Program-made: the position numbers and the translations under genes
NCBI GenBank assembly: GCA_965250215.1
Contig: CBDFNN010000004.1
Coordinates: forward strand, 806,001 to 870,000
Origin: CBDFNN01 sp965250215
Lineage (GTDB): Bacteria; Bacteroidota; Rhodothermia; Rhodothermales; DATKEJ01
Reading direction: 5' to 3'
Length of the DNA stretch: 64,000 nucleotides
Notes under the pieces: model-generated
The model's input: only the letters and a program-made list of their open reading frames with translations
Databases searched by the model: none
Told to the model about the DNA's origin: nothing
In this document: positions 16,836 through 25,868 of the stretch, one piece after another
How positions within the stretch are numbered: position 1 is the first letter of the stretch
How the letters are laid out: each line of letters opens with the position of its first letter

Positions 16836-18248
16836 CTACATAAGTTGAAAAGCGGGAAGTTGGACCAGGTGGTTAATGAGTTGCCTAATCATTACCTCAG
16901 TGTTAGGACCATTAGCGCTCCATTCGTAATCTGGCGCGCCTCCAAGAAGAATGTCACCCATCATGGACAATTCGTCTTCTTCAAGTGGATAGCCTACGAC
17001 CTTTTTGGCAACGTCAATAGCAAAGGTGTATGGATTTGTGTTGTCTTCTGACCAGGTGAGAATCTCAGGAATGTCCAGACCGAATTGACGAATCATCCTG
17101 GCGGTGAACTGCCATCTGTCGATAAGCTTTCCAGACGAAATCCAGACTTGACCCTCGGGATGACCTTTCACATTTGGGGGATTTAGAAGATGCTGTCCCC
17201 AGCCTCTTGTCCGGACCCTTCCGTAGTCGAGGAGGGTTGAATTGGTTATTGGAGGTCGAATCAAGAAGACAAGACTTTGGAAAAGTTCGAGAGGCCCTTT
17301 GATGCGAGATCCGTGAAATCCTCTGTTGAAGAAGTGTGCACTTTTTAGAAGGCTTGAAACGACCGGAGCGATTTCGAAATTGTTGTCGATCATCAGTTGC
17401 GACATCGCATTGACAACATCCTCATTCGGCCTAGCGTGAACAAAGAGCTTATAGATTTTAGTGCATGCAAAATGAGCCGCCTCCCAGGCCTTTTCGGCGA
17501 AGATGATATCGATCACATCGTCATATCCCCAATTTCCTTCCTGGCCAAATATGATTTTTGATCCGTCGTCAAATCTCTCGGGGACAAAAAACGAATCGTA
17601 ACCCTGTGGGCTGTCAACCCATCCTGTCAATGCTCTCGATGTTTCTAGGATATCAAACTGGGTGTAATTTCCAATTCCTATTGAAAAGAGCTCAAGTAAT
17701 TCGCGCCCAAAGTTTTCATTGACAGTGCCTTTGACGTTGTCGTCTCCGTCTAGATAGACCAACATGGCGGGGTCTCTTCCAATGTCATAGACGAAGTCTT
17801 TGAGATTGCCTAGAGCGTTCTTCCTTATGGTCCTGAAGTACCTGTCGCCGTATCCCATGAGTCGATACTTGCTCTGAGCAACAACAAAGTGATTGCTCCA
17901 AAGGTAGGTCATGCGCTCGCGAAGGCCGTCTGAACAGGATCGTCTAAGTATGTCTCTTTGGTATTCGGTGGCAGCTTCAGTGTTGGCATCGGAAAAGGCG
18001 GTCTTCACTTCCTGACTTGCGTCATCACCCGGAGGGTTGACAGAAGAAATCAAAATCGGATCTGGCACCGGCATTTGCAGTGCCGTATCAACAAGCTGAT
18101 CTACAGCTGCACCAGGGTCTTGGTTTAAAATAGAAGTAATTTCTGCGCTACTTCCAAGGTGTCCGGTCCTTCGGAGGAGATGGCCGGCACTAGATTTATC
18201 CCAAGGATTATCTGACGACGGCGTGAAGGAATCTAAGTTGGCTAACAC
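16836..18248 (-). CDS. DUF1800 family protein
   Basis: 470 residues. Recognisable family stretches are HLLRRTGHLGSSAEI near 24, MTYLWSNHFVV near 113, DPAMLVYLDGDDNVKGTVNENFGRE in parts near 158-182 (the NENFGRELLELFSIG motif), ALTGW near 204, and the C-terminal NPPNVKGHPEGQVWIS. The function is unknown; it pairs with DUF1501 proteins across many bacteria. No clear signal peptide is present at this start, so the mature location is uncertain. The gene runs directly into the DUF1501 gene and is probably its operon partner. Confidence 0.9.
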   Translation of the reverse strand: MLANLDSFTPSSDNPWDKSSAGHLLRRTGHLGSSAEITSILNQDPGAAVDQLVDTALQMPVPDPILISSVNPPGDDASQEVKTAFSDANTEAATEYQRDILRRSCSDGLRERMTYLWSNHFVVAQSKYRLMGYGDRYFRTIRKNALGNLKDFVYDIGRDPAMLVYLDGDDNVKGTVNENFGRELLELFSIGIGNYTQFDILETSRALTGWVDSPQGYDSFFVPERFDDGSKIIFGQEGNWGYDDVIDIIFAEKAWEAAHFACTKIYKLFVHARPNEDVVNAMSQLMIDNNFEIAPVVSSLLKSAHFFNRGFHGSRIKGPLELFQSLVFLIRPPITNSTLLDYGRVRTRGWGQHLLNPPNVKGHPEGQVWISSGKLIDRWQFTARMIRQFGLDIPEILTWSEDNTNPYTFAIDVAKKVVGYPLEEDELSMMGDILLGGAPDYEWSANGPNTEVMIRQLINHLVQLPAFQLM

Positions 18249-18479
18249 GGCGGATAGTGTTTATGTAGGGTGCAGAGGCGCACGCACACCTAGAGTAAAA
18301 ATGGCGACAAATCTTATCTAAAGTACTAATTAATTTAAGTATGAGAGCGGAAAAACGTTTGATTTCTCAGGAGCTCGTCAAAGTTAGCTTTGTGTGAATC
18401 ACCACTTAGTCGAAAAAAGGACACTTGAGCCAAACAGACCTCAAGCCAATTTTCTATCTTCTCGAAACTCTTTCCAGCA

Positions 18480-19499
18480 ATGAAAGCAATAGATCTAAGA
18501 AGCGATACTGTTACAAAACCAGATCCAGGAATGCGAGAGGCTATGGCCACCGCAGATGTTGGCGATGATGTGTTTGGAGAAGATCCCACAGTTCTCCGAC
18601 TTGAACAGAAGGTCGCGGAGATTCTAGGAAAAGAAAGAGCTCTATTTGTCCCTTCAGGTACGATGGGGAATCAGATTTGCGTCAACATTCTTACCACCCC
18701 TGGAGATGAAATACTTCTGGAGAAGAAGAGTCACATCGTCAACTACGAGTCAGGAGCGGCAGGGCTAATTTCGGGCGTTCAACTTGGATCAATTGAAGGT
18801 AGTTCTGGAATACTCAGACCCGACCAAATCGAGTCGGCCATTCGAACCCGAAATGAATGGGACCCTTTGACCGAACTTCTCTGTCTCGAAAATACGCACA
18901 ATAAGGCTGGAGGAATCGTCCAGTCTTTGGAAGAAATAGAGGAATGCTGTGATGTAGCTCGTAAGCATGATCTTGCTTTACATTTGGATGGAGCCAGACT
19001 TTGGAACGCTTCTGTTGCGAGTGGTACGACCGAGGCAAGATTCGCAGCAGCATTCGATACCGTGTCTGTTTGCTTATCCAAAGGCTTGGGTGCACCTGTT
19101 GGATCGGTGATTGCTGGTACAAATGATTTGATGACCAAAGCGCGACGAATACGAAAGAGATTGGGTGGAGGGATGAGGCAGGTCGGCATATTGGCTGCCG
19201 CTGGTATCTATGCCATAGACAACAATAGATCGAAGCTAGCATTGGATCACGAGCACACGAAGACAATAGCTGAGGCCTTGGCCGAGTCCGAATATTTTTA
19301 CTGCGACCTGTCGAAAGTGGAATCGAACATTATCATGTTCGATGTCAAAAATGGAGACGCACTCGCATGGGTAAGCAAGCTCCAAGAGATGGGAATTCTG
19401 GTAGTACCTTTTGGACCAAAGACGATTCGAGTAACTCTTCACCTCGGGATTAATACAGACGATGTGGATCAAGTCGTCTCTAAAGTTCAGACACTCTAG
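18480..19499 (+). CDS. ltaE: Low-specificity L-threonine aldolase
   Basis: 339 residues, fold-type I PLP enzyme. MKAIDLRSDTVTKPD at the start and FVPSGTMGNQI near 57-67 are typical; LHLDGARLWNA near 162 holds the PLP-ring aspartate, and SVCLSKGLGAPVGSV near 191 carries the Schiff-base lysine. It cleaves threonine or allo-threonine to glycine and acetaldehyde. The acetoacetate-CoA ligase gene starts 41 bases downstream on the same strand; a 7-base-period stretch lies in that gap. Confidence 0.94.
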   Translation: MKAIDLRSDTVTKPDPGMREAMATADVGDDVFGEDPTVLRLEQKVAEILGKERALFVPSGTMGNQICVNILTTPGDEILLEKKSHIVNYESGAAGLISGVQLGSIEGSSGILRPDQIESAIRTRNEWDPLTELLCLENTHNKAGGIVQSLEEIEECCDVARKHDLALHLDGARLWNASVASGTTEARFAAAFDTVSVCLSKGLGAPVGSVIAGTNDLMTKARRIRKRLGGGMRQVGILAAAGIYAIDNNRSKLALDHEHTKTIAEALAESEYFYCDLSKVESNIIMFDVKNGDALAWVSKLQEMGILVVPFGPKTIRVTLHLGINTDDVDQVVSKVQTL

Positions 19500-19505
19500 A
19501 GTCGG

Positions 19506-19526
19506 CGAATGGCGATTTACGATACG
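19506..19526. repeat. Degenerate heptamer array, CGA every 7 bases x3
   Basis: CGA starts at 19506, 19513 and 19520, just after the ltaE stop. The units are not identical, so this array is weaker than the others. Confidence 0.55.
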
Positions 19527-19540
19527 CAGAGGAATAGTAA

Positions 19541-21511
19541 ATGACTGAGATCCTATGGAGACCAAGTAACGAGAATATCGCAATGTCGGCCATGACTGCC
19601 TATCAAGATTGGATCGTCCAAAAGACTGGAGAGAAGATCTCTAACTACTCCAAATTGCATCGCTGGTCGACGGAGAATTTAACCGATTTCTGGACCTCTC
19701 TTTTCGACTACTTCGACTTGATCTATGAAGGAGAGTTAGAACCAGCCACAGTGGGAGATCAGATGCCAGGAATCAAGTGGTTTCCGAATATTCGAGTCAA
19801 CTATGCTGAGAATATCCTAGAGCGAGGACGGAATGGAATCGCGATTCAGGCTTTGACGGAGTCCGATGATCTAGGCCGCGAGATTACTTACGAAGAATTG
19901 AGAAATGACGTGTCAAGATGCGCTCGTGGCTTGAAGCAACTGGGCATCCAAGCGGGCGATAGAGTTGCGGGCTACACAGCAAATGTGCCCGAGGCCATGA
20001 TTGCATCACTCGCCACTGCGAGCATCGGAGCCATATGGAGTAGTGCTAGTCCAGATTTCGGTTTGGAGGCTCTTTGTGACCGCTTGGGTCAGGTCCGACC
20101 TCGTGTGGTATTTGCTTCGACGCACTATGCCTATAAGGGCAGACATCACCAAAGTGGTGCAGTGGTTTCGAAGATTCAGGATCGCATTGATTCCGTTGAG
20201 CATATTGTATCGATTTCTTACCCAGAGGGTGAGGCAGAAAGGACTGAAGGTATCGAATGGAATGATTTCCTCGGACCAAAGGACTCCCCAGATATCGAAT
20301 ATCATAGGGGCAATTTTAGTCATCCGCTCTACATTCTGTTTTCGTCTGGAACTACCGGAGTTCCAAAGTGCATCGTGCATAGCGGAGGTGGGGTTTTGCT
20401 CCAGCATGCCAAGGAAATGTTTTTCCATGCGAATCTCAAGGCCGAGGACAAGCTCTTCTATTTCACGACCTGCGGTTGGATGATGTGGAATTGGCTTTTG
20501 TCGGGCTTGCTAACTGGAGCAAGGATTGTCTGTTACGATGGAAGCCCAGCCTACCCAGACATCTCAAGATTATGGAAAATGGCAAGAGATCTTCAAATCA
20601 CCCATTTCGGAACGAGCGGGAAACACATTGAGAGCTCGATGAAACTGCTAGATGAAGAGCAACTGGGATCTCTCAACTCCTTGCCGGCCACGCGGAGTGT
20701 CATGTATACAGGTTCGCCTTTGTCGGCCGAGGGATATAAATGGGTCTATTCCGCCATCAAAGACGATGTCCATCTAGCGGGTATTTCTGGAGGAACGGAC
20801 ATTGTTTCTTGCTTTGTCTTAGGGAACCCAAATGATGCCGTGCGGGCAGGTCGGATTCAGGTCCCGGGTCTCGGTGTGGATGTTGCCGCCCTGAATGATA
20901 ATGGCGACGCAGTGATGGATGAGGCGGGTGAACTTGTTTGCCGACAGCCCATTCCCTCGATGCCGGTCGCTTTCTATAATGACAAAGACGGCGAGAGATA
21001 CCGAAAAGCCTATTTCGATGTCTATCCAGGCATCTGGAGACATGGAGACTATGTCACGTTTTTTACCGAGGGCGGGATTGAAATCCATGGAAGGAGTGAC
21101 GCAACACTAAACCCTGGGGGCGTTCGGATTGGAAGCGCTGAAATCTACGCCGCTTTGGATACTATATCAGAAGTAGTAGGTGGCCTTGCCGTTGGGTGGA
21201 AAAGAGCCGATTCGGCCGATGAACAGATCGTATTATTTGTCCAAGTCCTGAACGATTTGGAACTAGACGAATCACTGATTAAAACTATCAGGAGCGGCAT
21301 CCGAGATATATGCTCTCCGAAGCATGTGCCGTCCTACGTTTTTTCGCTCTCGGCAATTCCAATAACACGAAGTGGAAAGCCCGTTGAACTAAGTGTCAAA
21401 GCCATTCTTGCTGGAAAGGATATCAAAAACAGAGCAGCATTGGCCAACCCTGAGGTCCTAGAAGAAATTGAATTAGCGGCTCGTGAACTCAGAGCGCTAT
21501 CAAACCCTTAG
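19541..21511 (+). CDS. Acetoacetate-CoA ligase (acetoacetyl-CoA synthetase)
   Basis: 656 residues, acyl-adenylate-forming family. ILWRPSNENI at the start and WFPNIRVNYAENIL near 80 are typical of acetoacetyl-CoA synthetases. The P-loop-like YILFSSGTTGVPK near 264 and LFYFTTCGWMMWNW near 304 bind ATP, GDYVTF near 505 and GRSDATLNPGGVRIG near 518 are conserved, and the C-terminal catalytic lysine is in ITRSGKPVE near 612. It activates acetoacetate for use in ketone-body or amino-acid catabolism and lipid storage. It probably shares a transcript with ltaE. Confidence 0.93.
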   Translation: MTEILWRPSNENIAMSAMTAYQDWIVQKTGEKISNYSKLHRWSTENLTDFWTSLFDYFDLIYEGELEPATVGDQMPGIKWFPNIRVNYAENILERGRNGIAIQALTESDDLGREITYEELRNDVSRCARGLKQLGIQAGDRVAGYTANVPEAMIASLATASIGAIWSSASPDFGLEALCDRLGQVRPRVVFASTHYAYKGRHHQSGAVVSKIQDRIDSVEHIVSISYPEGEAERTEGIEWNDFLGPKDSPDIEYHRGNFSHPLYILFSSGTTGVPKCIVHSGGGVLLQHAKEMFFHANLKAEDKLFYFTTCGWMMWNWLLSGLLTGARIVCYDGSPAYPDISRLWKMARDLQITHFGTSGKHIESSMKLLDEEQLGSLNSLPATRSVMYTGSPLSAEGYKWVYSAIKDDVHLAGISGGTDIVSCFVLGNPNDAVRAGRIQVPGLGVDVAALNDNGDAVMDEAGELVCRQPIPSMPVAFYNDKDGERYRKAYFDVYPGIWRHGDYVTFFTEGGIEIHGRSDATLNPGGVRIGSAEIYAALDTISEVVGGLAVGWKRADSADEQIVLFVQVLNDLELDESLIKTIRSGIRDICSPKHVPSYVFSLSAIPITRSGKPVELSVKAILAGKDIKNRAALANPEVLEEIELAARELRALSNP

Positions 21512-21589
21512 TTAGAGACTAATTAGTCGTCGTTTTTGGTCGCCTAGGGCTTATAAATTTGTATAATGCTTATCAGTATCAAGACGACT

Positions 21590-22759
21590 ATGAAGCATAC
21601 CATCCTAACTTTTCTAGCTGCTAGTTTACTTAGCAGCCCAACGGCCTTGTTGGCGCAAGACAACTCTAGCCAATCTCTTTTTGAAAAGAAAGATCGCGTG
21701 GTTTTTGTTGGCGATGGATTCATTGAACGCGAAGGTGAATTTGGCATCATTGAACAGAGGCTCGGGCACGCTTTCAATAAACTCAATTTGAGTTTTAGAA
21801 ATATTGGTTGGAGTGGAGATACTCCCAAGGGTCTCTCAAGGGATCACTACACCAATCCTCCCACAGGTTATGACCATCTTCTTGAGCAAATTGATGCAGC
21901 AGGGGCGGAGGTCGTTATCATGGGATATGGTGGTCATATGGCTTTCGACAATGCTGAGCCTATCGATGAATTTGTTGAAGACTATGGCAAGCTTCTGGAT
22001 GATATCGATCCGGAAATAAAGACGATTCTTCTTTCACCTCCTTCACACGAAGGGACAGAAATTGTCTATTCAGTGCGGCCACCGATTGACACATATAATG
22101 CTAGACTCAGCGAAACTGCGCTTGCCATTCGCAAACTAGCCAAAAGTCGAGGTGCGCACTTCGTTGACCTTAGCTCCACGACGCTTATGGATTTCGAGAC
22201 ATCCAGTGAAGCTATGACGTTAAACGGTATCCACCTGAACCAATTGGGATATGAACGAATCGCAGATCTAATCTGCTTGAGTCTTTCATGTGCTTCTAAT
22301 GCTCATCAGTTGAGTATGAATATGGGAGCTGTAAAATTGACGAAATCGATCAAGAATGGAGAGGCGGTGGAGTTGAATATAGACGGTTACAAGCAGGGCA
22401 ACTTAAGACTAATATTGAACGGCTTGCCGGAGGGTAATTACGAGCTTATCGAAAACGGCCAACAACTCGCAAGCGCACCTAGCTCAATTTGGTCTTCTGG
22501 TGTCGATATTGATACTAGGAAGACTACTCGTTCGATGGAAAAGCAGCGCTCTCTCATTGTCGAAAAAAACGATTTCTACTTCAAAAAGTATCGACCTCAA
22601 AATGAGACCTACCTCGTGGGGTTTAGGAGATACGAGCAGGGCAATAATGCCGATGAGTTAGATTTGATGGATCCTCTCATCATGGATTTAGAAAATGCGA
22701 TCGCGAGAATGAATCAGGCCCGGCCTTCAAAATTTGAACTAAGGAGGATAGACGGATGA
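21590..22759 (+). CDS. Secreted SGNH/GDSL-type hydrolase
   Basis: About 389 residues from ATG 21590, chosen because it starts directly at a signal peptide (MKHTILTFLAASLL... ending ALLAQ); an upstream ATG at 21566 adds eight residues. Block I is VFVGDGFIEREGEFG, in which the usual GDS serine is replaced by GDG, while the block V region is GIHLNQLGYERIAD with DxxH-like spacing. Loss of the serine may mean it binds rather than cleaves. Its stop overlaps the following PVC-type dehydrogenase gene by 4 bases at the longest start of that gene, and the two families frequently occur together. Confidence 0.8.
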   Translation: MKHTILTFLAASLLSSPTALLAQDNSSQSLFEKKDRVVFVGDGFIEREGEFGIIEQRLGHAFNKLNLSFRNIGWSGDTPKGLSRDHYTNPPTGYDHLLEQIDAAGAEVVIMGYGGHMAFDNAEPIDEFVEDYGKLLDDIDPEIKTILLSPPSHEGTEIVYSVRPPIDTYNARLSETALAIRKLAKSRGAHFVDLSSTTLMDFETSSEAMTLNGIHLNQLGYERIADLICLSLSCASNAHQLSMNMGAVKLTKSIKNGEAVELNIDGYKQGNLRLILNGLPEGNYELIENGQQLASAPSSIWSSGVDIDTRKTTRSMEKQRSLIVEKNDFYFKKYRPQNETYLVGFRRYEQGNNADELDLMDPLIMDLENAIARMNQARPSKFELRRIDG

Positions 22760-22845
22760 AAAGAACTACCGCACTTAAGGATCATTGTGCCATGGGGCAA
22801 GATTTTTTAAGCCACCTCGGCGTGGATCGATCTACTTTTGATTGG

Positions 22846-25809
22846 ATGAAATATCTACTGTTTTCTTTGACTCTCGTCGTCGTAGCGAGGCCAGCCTTCG
22901 GCCAGAATGAGCTGAACAATATTCCCTCATCCGATCCGGAAGTGGAGAGGGCATCATTCCATCTCTCAGAGGACCTAGAGGCCAACCTGTTTATCTCTGA
23001 CCCAAGTATCGATAAGCCGATACAAATGGCTTGGGATGAGAAAGGAAGACTATGGCTGGCAACGAGCAACTCATATCCTCAGCCGGTGCCGGGACAAAGG
23101 GCCAATGACAAAATTTTTGTAGTCGAAGATCTAGATCAGGACGGTACAGCTGATATCTCTACCGTTTTCAAAGATGGACTGCTTACTCCAACTGGAATTC
23201 TCTATGGCGACGGAGGTGTATATGTGGCCAACTCCACTGAAATTATCCATTTAACGGATAGCGATGGAGACTTGATAGCAGATACACAACGAGAGGTCCT
23301 TCGTGGCTTTGGTGCCGATGACAATCATCATATCATCCACACCTTCAACTGGGGACCGGATGGGCGGATGTACATGAATCAGTCGGTCTATATATACAGC
23401 AATGTGGAGACTCCCTGGGGCTTCGAACGACTTCGAGGCGGTGGGGTTTGGCGCTATGATACGGAGAGTCAGAAGCTAGAGGTTATGGCGAGAGGGATGT
23501 GGAATGCCTGGGGTCTTGTGTTCGATAAAGATGGACAGAGCTTTGCAACGGATGGAGCTGGAGGCAATGGAATTCTGCCGATATATCCCGGTGTGGCTTA
23601 TGTACCCGCTGTTGGAGTAGATCGAACGATGGAAGGATTGAACCCTGATTCGCCAAAATATGCTGGACTTGAAATCATTTCAGGAGAGCATTTTTCAGAG
23701 GACTGGGATGGCGATTTGATCACTAACGATTTTCGCGCCAATAAAATAGTTCGCTTCAATATTTCTGAAGACGGATCAGGCTATCGTTCGGTCGAGGAGG
23801 AGCCTTTGGTTTGGTCCGACCATATCGCTTTCAGGCCGGTCGCAGTGAGTCAGGGACCCGATGGAGCCCTCTACGTCGCGGATTGGTATAACCCAATTAT
23901 TCAGCATGGTGAGGTCGACTTCAGGGATTCTCGACGAGATCATCAGCACGGACGAATTTGGAGGATTACATCCAAGAGCGGCAAGCTTGTCAAGTGGAAA
24001 GATCTTGGACAGAGTAGTGTAGTCGAACTTCTAGGAAATTTGTCAGCTTCAGATTTTTGGACAAGAAAGCAATCTCGAAGATTGTTGAGAGAGCATCAGA
24101 GAGAGGAGGTCAAAGAAGCATTGACAGCTTGGACTTACAGCTTGTACCAGAAGAGCACATCGACTTCCGACCAATTCATTGAATCCTTGTGGTTGCACCA
24201 AGCCCTTGATATGCCAAGTGAAGAGCTCGTCGGAAAAATGATTGCTTCTAGTGATCATCGGCAGCGTCGTGCTGTTGCCCGTGTACTTTCTGACTGGGCG
24301 GGCTCGATAGATAATGTGATTGAACATTTGCAAGTTTTGGTTTCTGATGAACACGCAGGTGTCAGAAGGGAGGCGGTGAATACCCTTGGTGGAATCGAAT
24401 CCTTTGAAGCGGCTCGCTTGGCCATTTCAGCGTTTGATCCAGACATCGATTCCTTTATGGACTACGAGTTATATCAGAGCATGAGACAGTTGGAGCCCTT
24501 CTGGGTAAGCAAAGCTGATCAACTGTCTGTATCGAATGATGCTAGCCTGTTCGCCTTATTGTCGGGGGAAAGCGAGGAGGCCATCAAACGTCTCAGTACC
24601 ATGTACGGTGAAAACCGAGTTGGAGAAAAAGCCAAAGCTGCACTTGATCTTATTGCCAGGAAAGGGAAGGGTGATGATCTACAGATTCTACTCAACCTCG
24701 CTAGTCAGGATGCGGAGGTTGATTCGCTAGGCAAGATGGATCACTTGAAGGCACTGGAAGAAGCTGCACGTGGTGAGAGAATGCCGACGGAGCCACAAGT
24801 ACTTATTCAGGCGTTGATGCAGGATGGGGACGTCGAAATAAGAAAGCAAGCCAATGAGCTTGTTGGACGATGGGGTCTTGATGGATTGCGAAGCAATTTA
24901 AGAGTGAAATACAAGAGAGGGACGATCGATTTGGAGGAGCGAAAATCGGCCGTTAATGCTTTGGCGCTGTTTCGAGATTCGACGAGCACAGCTGACATGA
25001 ATTCCATAATTTCTTCGAAAATCATCCACGAAGAACTCCGGCTTGAAGCAGCCAAGGGACTGGCAGAAGTCGATATTGAGGAAAGCGCGAATCAGATGGT
25101 TCTCTTGGTTTCTGATCTGGAGGAAGGTGACGATCCCGTTCCATACTTTGATGCCATCCGAGGGAGGCGGGACGCATTTATCTATTTGACAGAAGCTGTC
25201 AACGGCACCAATCTTCCATTGCCTATCGCACAGAAACTGATGGACGAATATGCAAATAATGGCGCACATACGAGGAATCTTGAGAGGGCCTTGTCTGCAC
25301 AGGGTGCGAGCTTTGTTCAGCCACTTCACGGTCTAAATTTATCTTCAAAAGGCACACTTGATCGCCTGCAGTATTCTGTAAAAGCGGCAGGAGATTATGA
25401 TCGCGGACGTGAGGTCTATTTACGGTCGGAGCTTCAATGTACCCGTTGCCATGCCATCGATGGAGAAGGCGGGCGAGTCGGGCCGAGTTTGACTACAATT
25501 GGCGTGCAGGCTCCAACAGATTATTTGATTGAGTCCTTGGTGAATCCCGGAGCCGCAATAAAGGATGCCTACGCTACCGTGATGATCACGGAGAAAGATG
25601 GGTCTGTGCATATGGGGATTGCTAAGGGTGAGTCGGCCTCGGGTGTGACTCTAATCAACGCTGCGGACCAAGAAGTCACTATTCCATCGGAGCGCATTGA
25701 AACGACAGAGGCTCAGCCTGGATCACTCATGCCTGAAGGGATTATCGCTTCACTTACGCGAGATGAGTTTGTTGATCTAGTGGCCTACTTGTCGAAGCTT
25801 GGGGAGTAG
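22846..25809 (+). CDS. PVC-type dehydrogenase with HEAT-like repeats and C-terminal cytochrome c domain
   Basis: About 987 residues from ATG 22846, chosen for its signal peptide (MKYLLFSLTLVVVARPAFGQ); an ATG at 22756 overlapping the upstream stop would add 30 residues. An N-terminal seven-bladed propeller of the membrane-bound dehydrogenase family (PIQMAWDEKGRLWLATSNSYP; GPDGALYVADWYNP) is followed by helical HEAT-like repeats and a c-type haem site CTRCH near residue 865. The C-terminal domain ends FVDLVAYLSKLGE, as in cytochromes of this family. It probably oxidises a sugar, polyol or lactone in the periplasm and passes electrons to a respiratory cytochrome. It forms a unit with the SGNH protein. 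Confidence 0.88.
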   Translation: MKYLLFSLTLVVVARPAFGQNELNNIPSSDPEVERASFHLSEDLEANLFISDPSIDKPIQMAWDEKGRLWLATSNSYPQPVPGQRANDKIFVVEDLDQDGTADISTVFKDGLLTPTGILYGDGGVYVANSTEIIHLTDSDGDLIADTQREVLRGFGADDNHHIIHTFNWGPDGRMYMNQSVYIYSNVETPWGFERLRGGGVWRYDTESQKLEVMARGMWNAWGLVFDKDGQSFATDGAGGNGILPIYPGVAYVPAVGVDRTMEGLNPDSPKYAGLEIISGEHFSEDWDGDLITNDFRANKIVRFNISEDGSGYRSVEEEPLVWSDHIAFRPVAVSQGPDGALYVADWYNPIIQHGEVDFRDSRRDHQHGRIWRITSKSGKLVKWKDLGQSSVVELLGNLSASDFWTRKQSRRLLREHQREEVKEALTAWTYSLYQKSTSTSDQFIESLWLHQALDMPSEELVGKMIASSDHRQRRAVARVLSDWAGSIDNVIEHLQVLVSDEHAGVRREAVNTLGGIESFEAARLAISAFDPDIDSFMDYELYQSMRQLEPFWVSKADQLSVSNDASLFALLSGESEEAIKRLSTMYGENRVGEKAKAALDLIARKGKGDDLQILLNLASQDAEVDSLGKMDHLKALEEAARGERMPTEPQVLIQALMQDGDVEIRKQANELVGRWGLDGLRSNLRVKYKRGTIDLEERKSAVNALALFRDSTSTADMNSIISSKIIHEELRLEAAKGLAEVDIEESANQMVLLVSDLEEGDDPVPYFDAIRGRRDAFIYLTEAVNGTNLPLPIAQKLMDEYANNGAHTRNLERALSAQGASFVQPLHGLNLSSKGTLDRLQYSVKAAGDYDRGREVYLRSELQCTRCHAIDGEGGRVGPSLTTIGVQAPTDYLIESLVNPGAAIKDAYATVMITEKDGSVHMGIAKGESASGVTLINAADQEVTIPSERIETTEAQPGSLMPEGIIASLTRDEFVDLVAYLSKLGE

Positions 25810-25810
25810 A

Positions 25811-25839
25811 AGGAGATTAGAGTTACGAGTTTCGAGTCC
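25811..25839. repeat. Degenerate heptamer array, GAG every 7 bases x4
   Basis: GAG recurs at 25813, 25820, 25827 and 25834, starting 2 bases after the stop of the dehydrogenase. The word ACGAGTTTCGAGT here recurs in similar form near the coaX and udk stops. Confidence 0.75.
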
Positions 25840-25868
25840 GAAATCTGGATTCCATTTCATTTACACTC

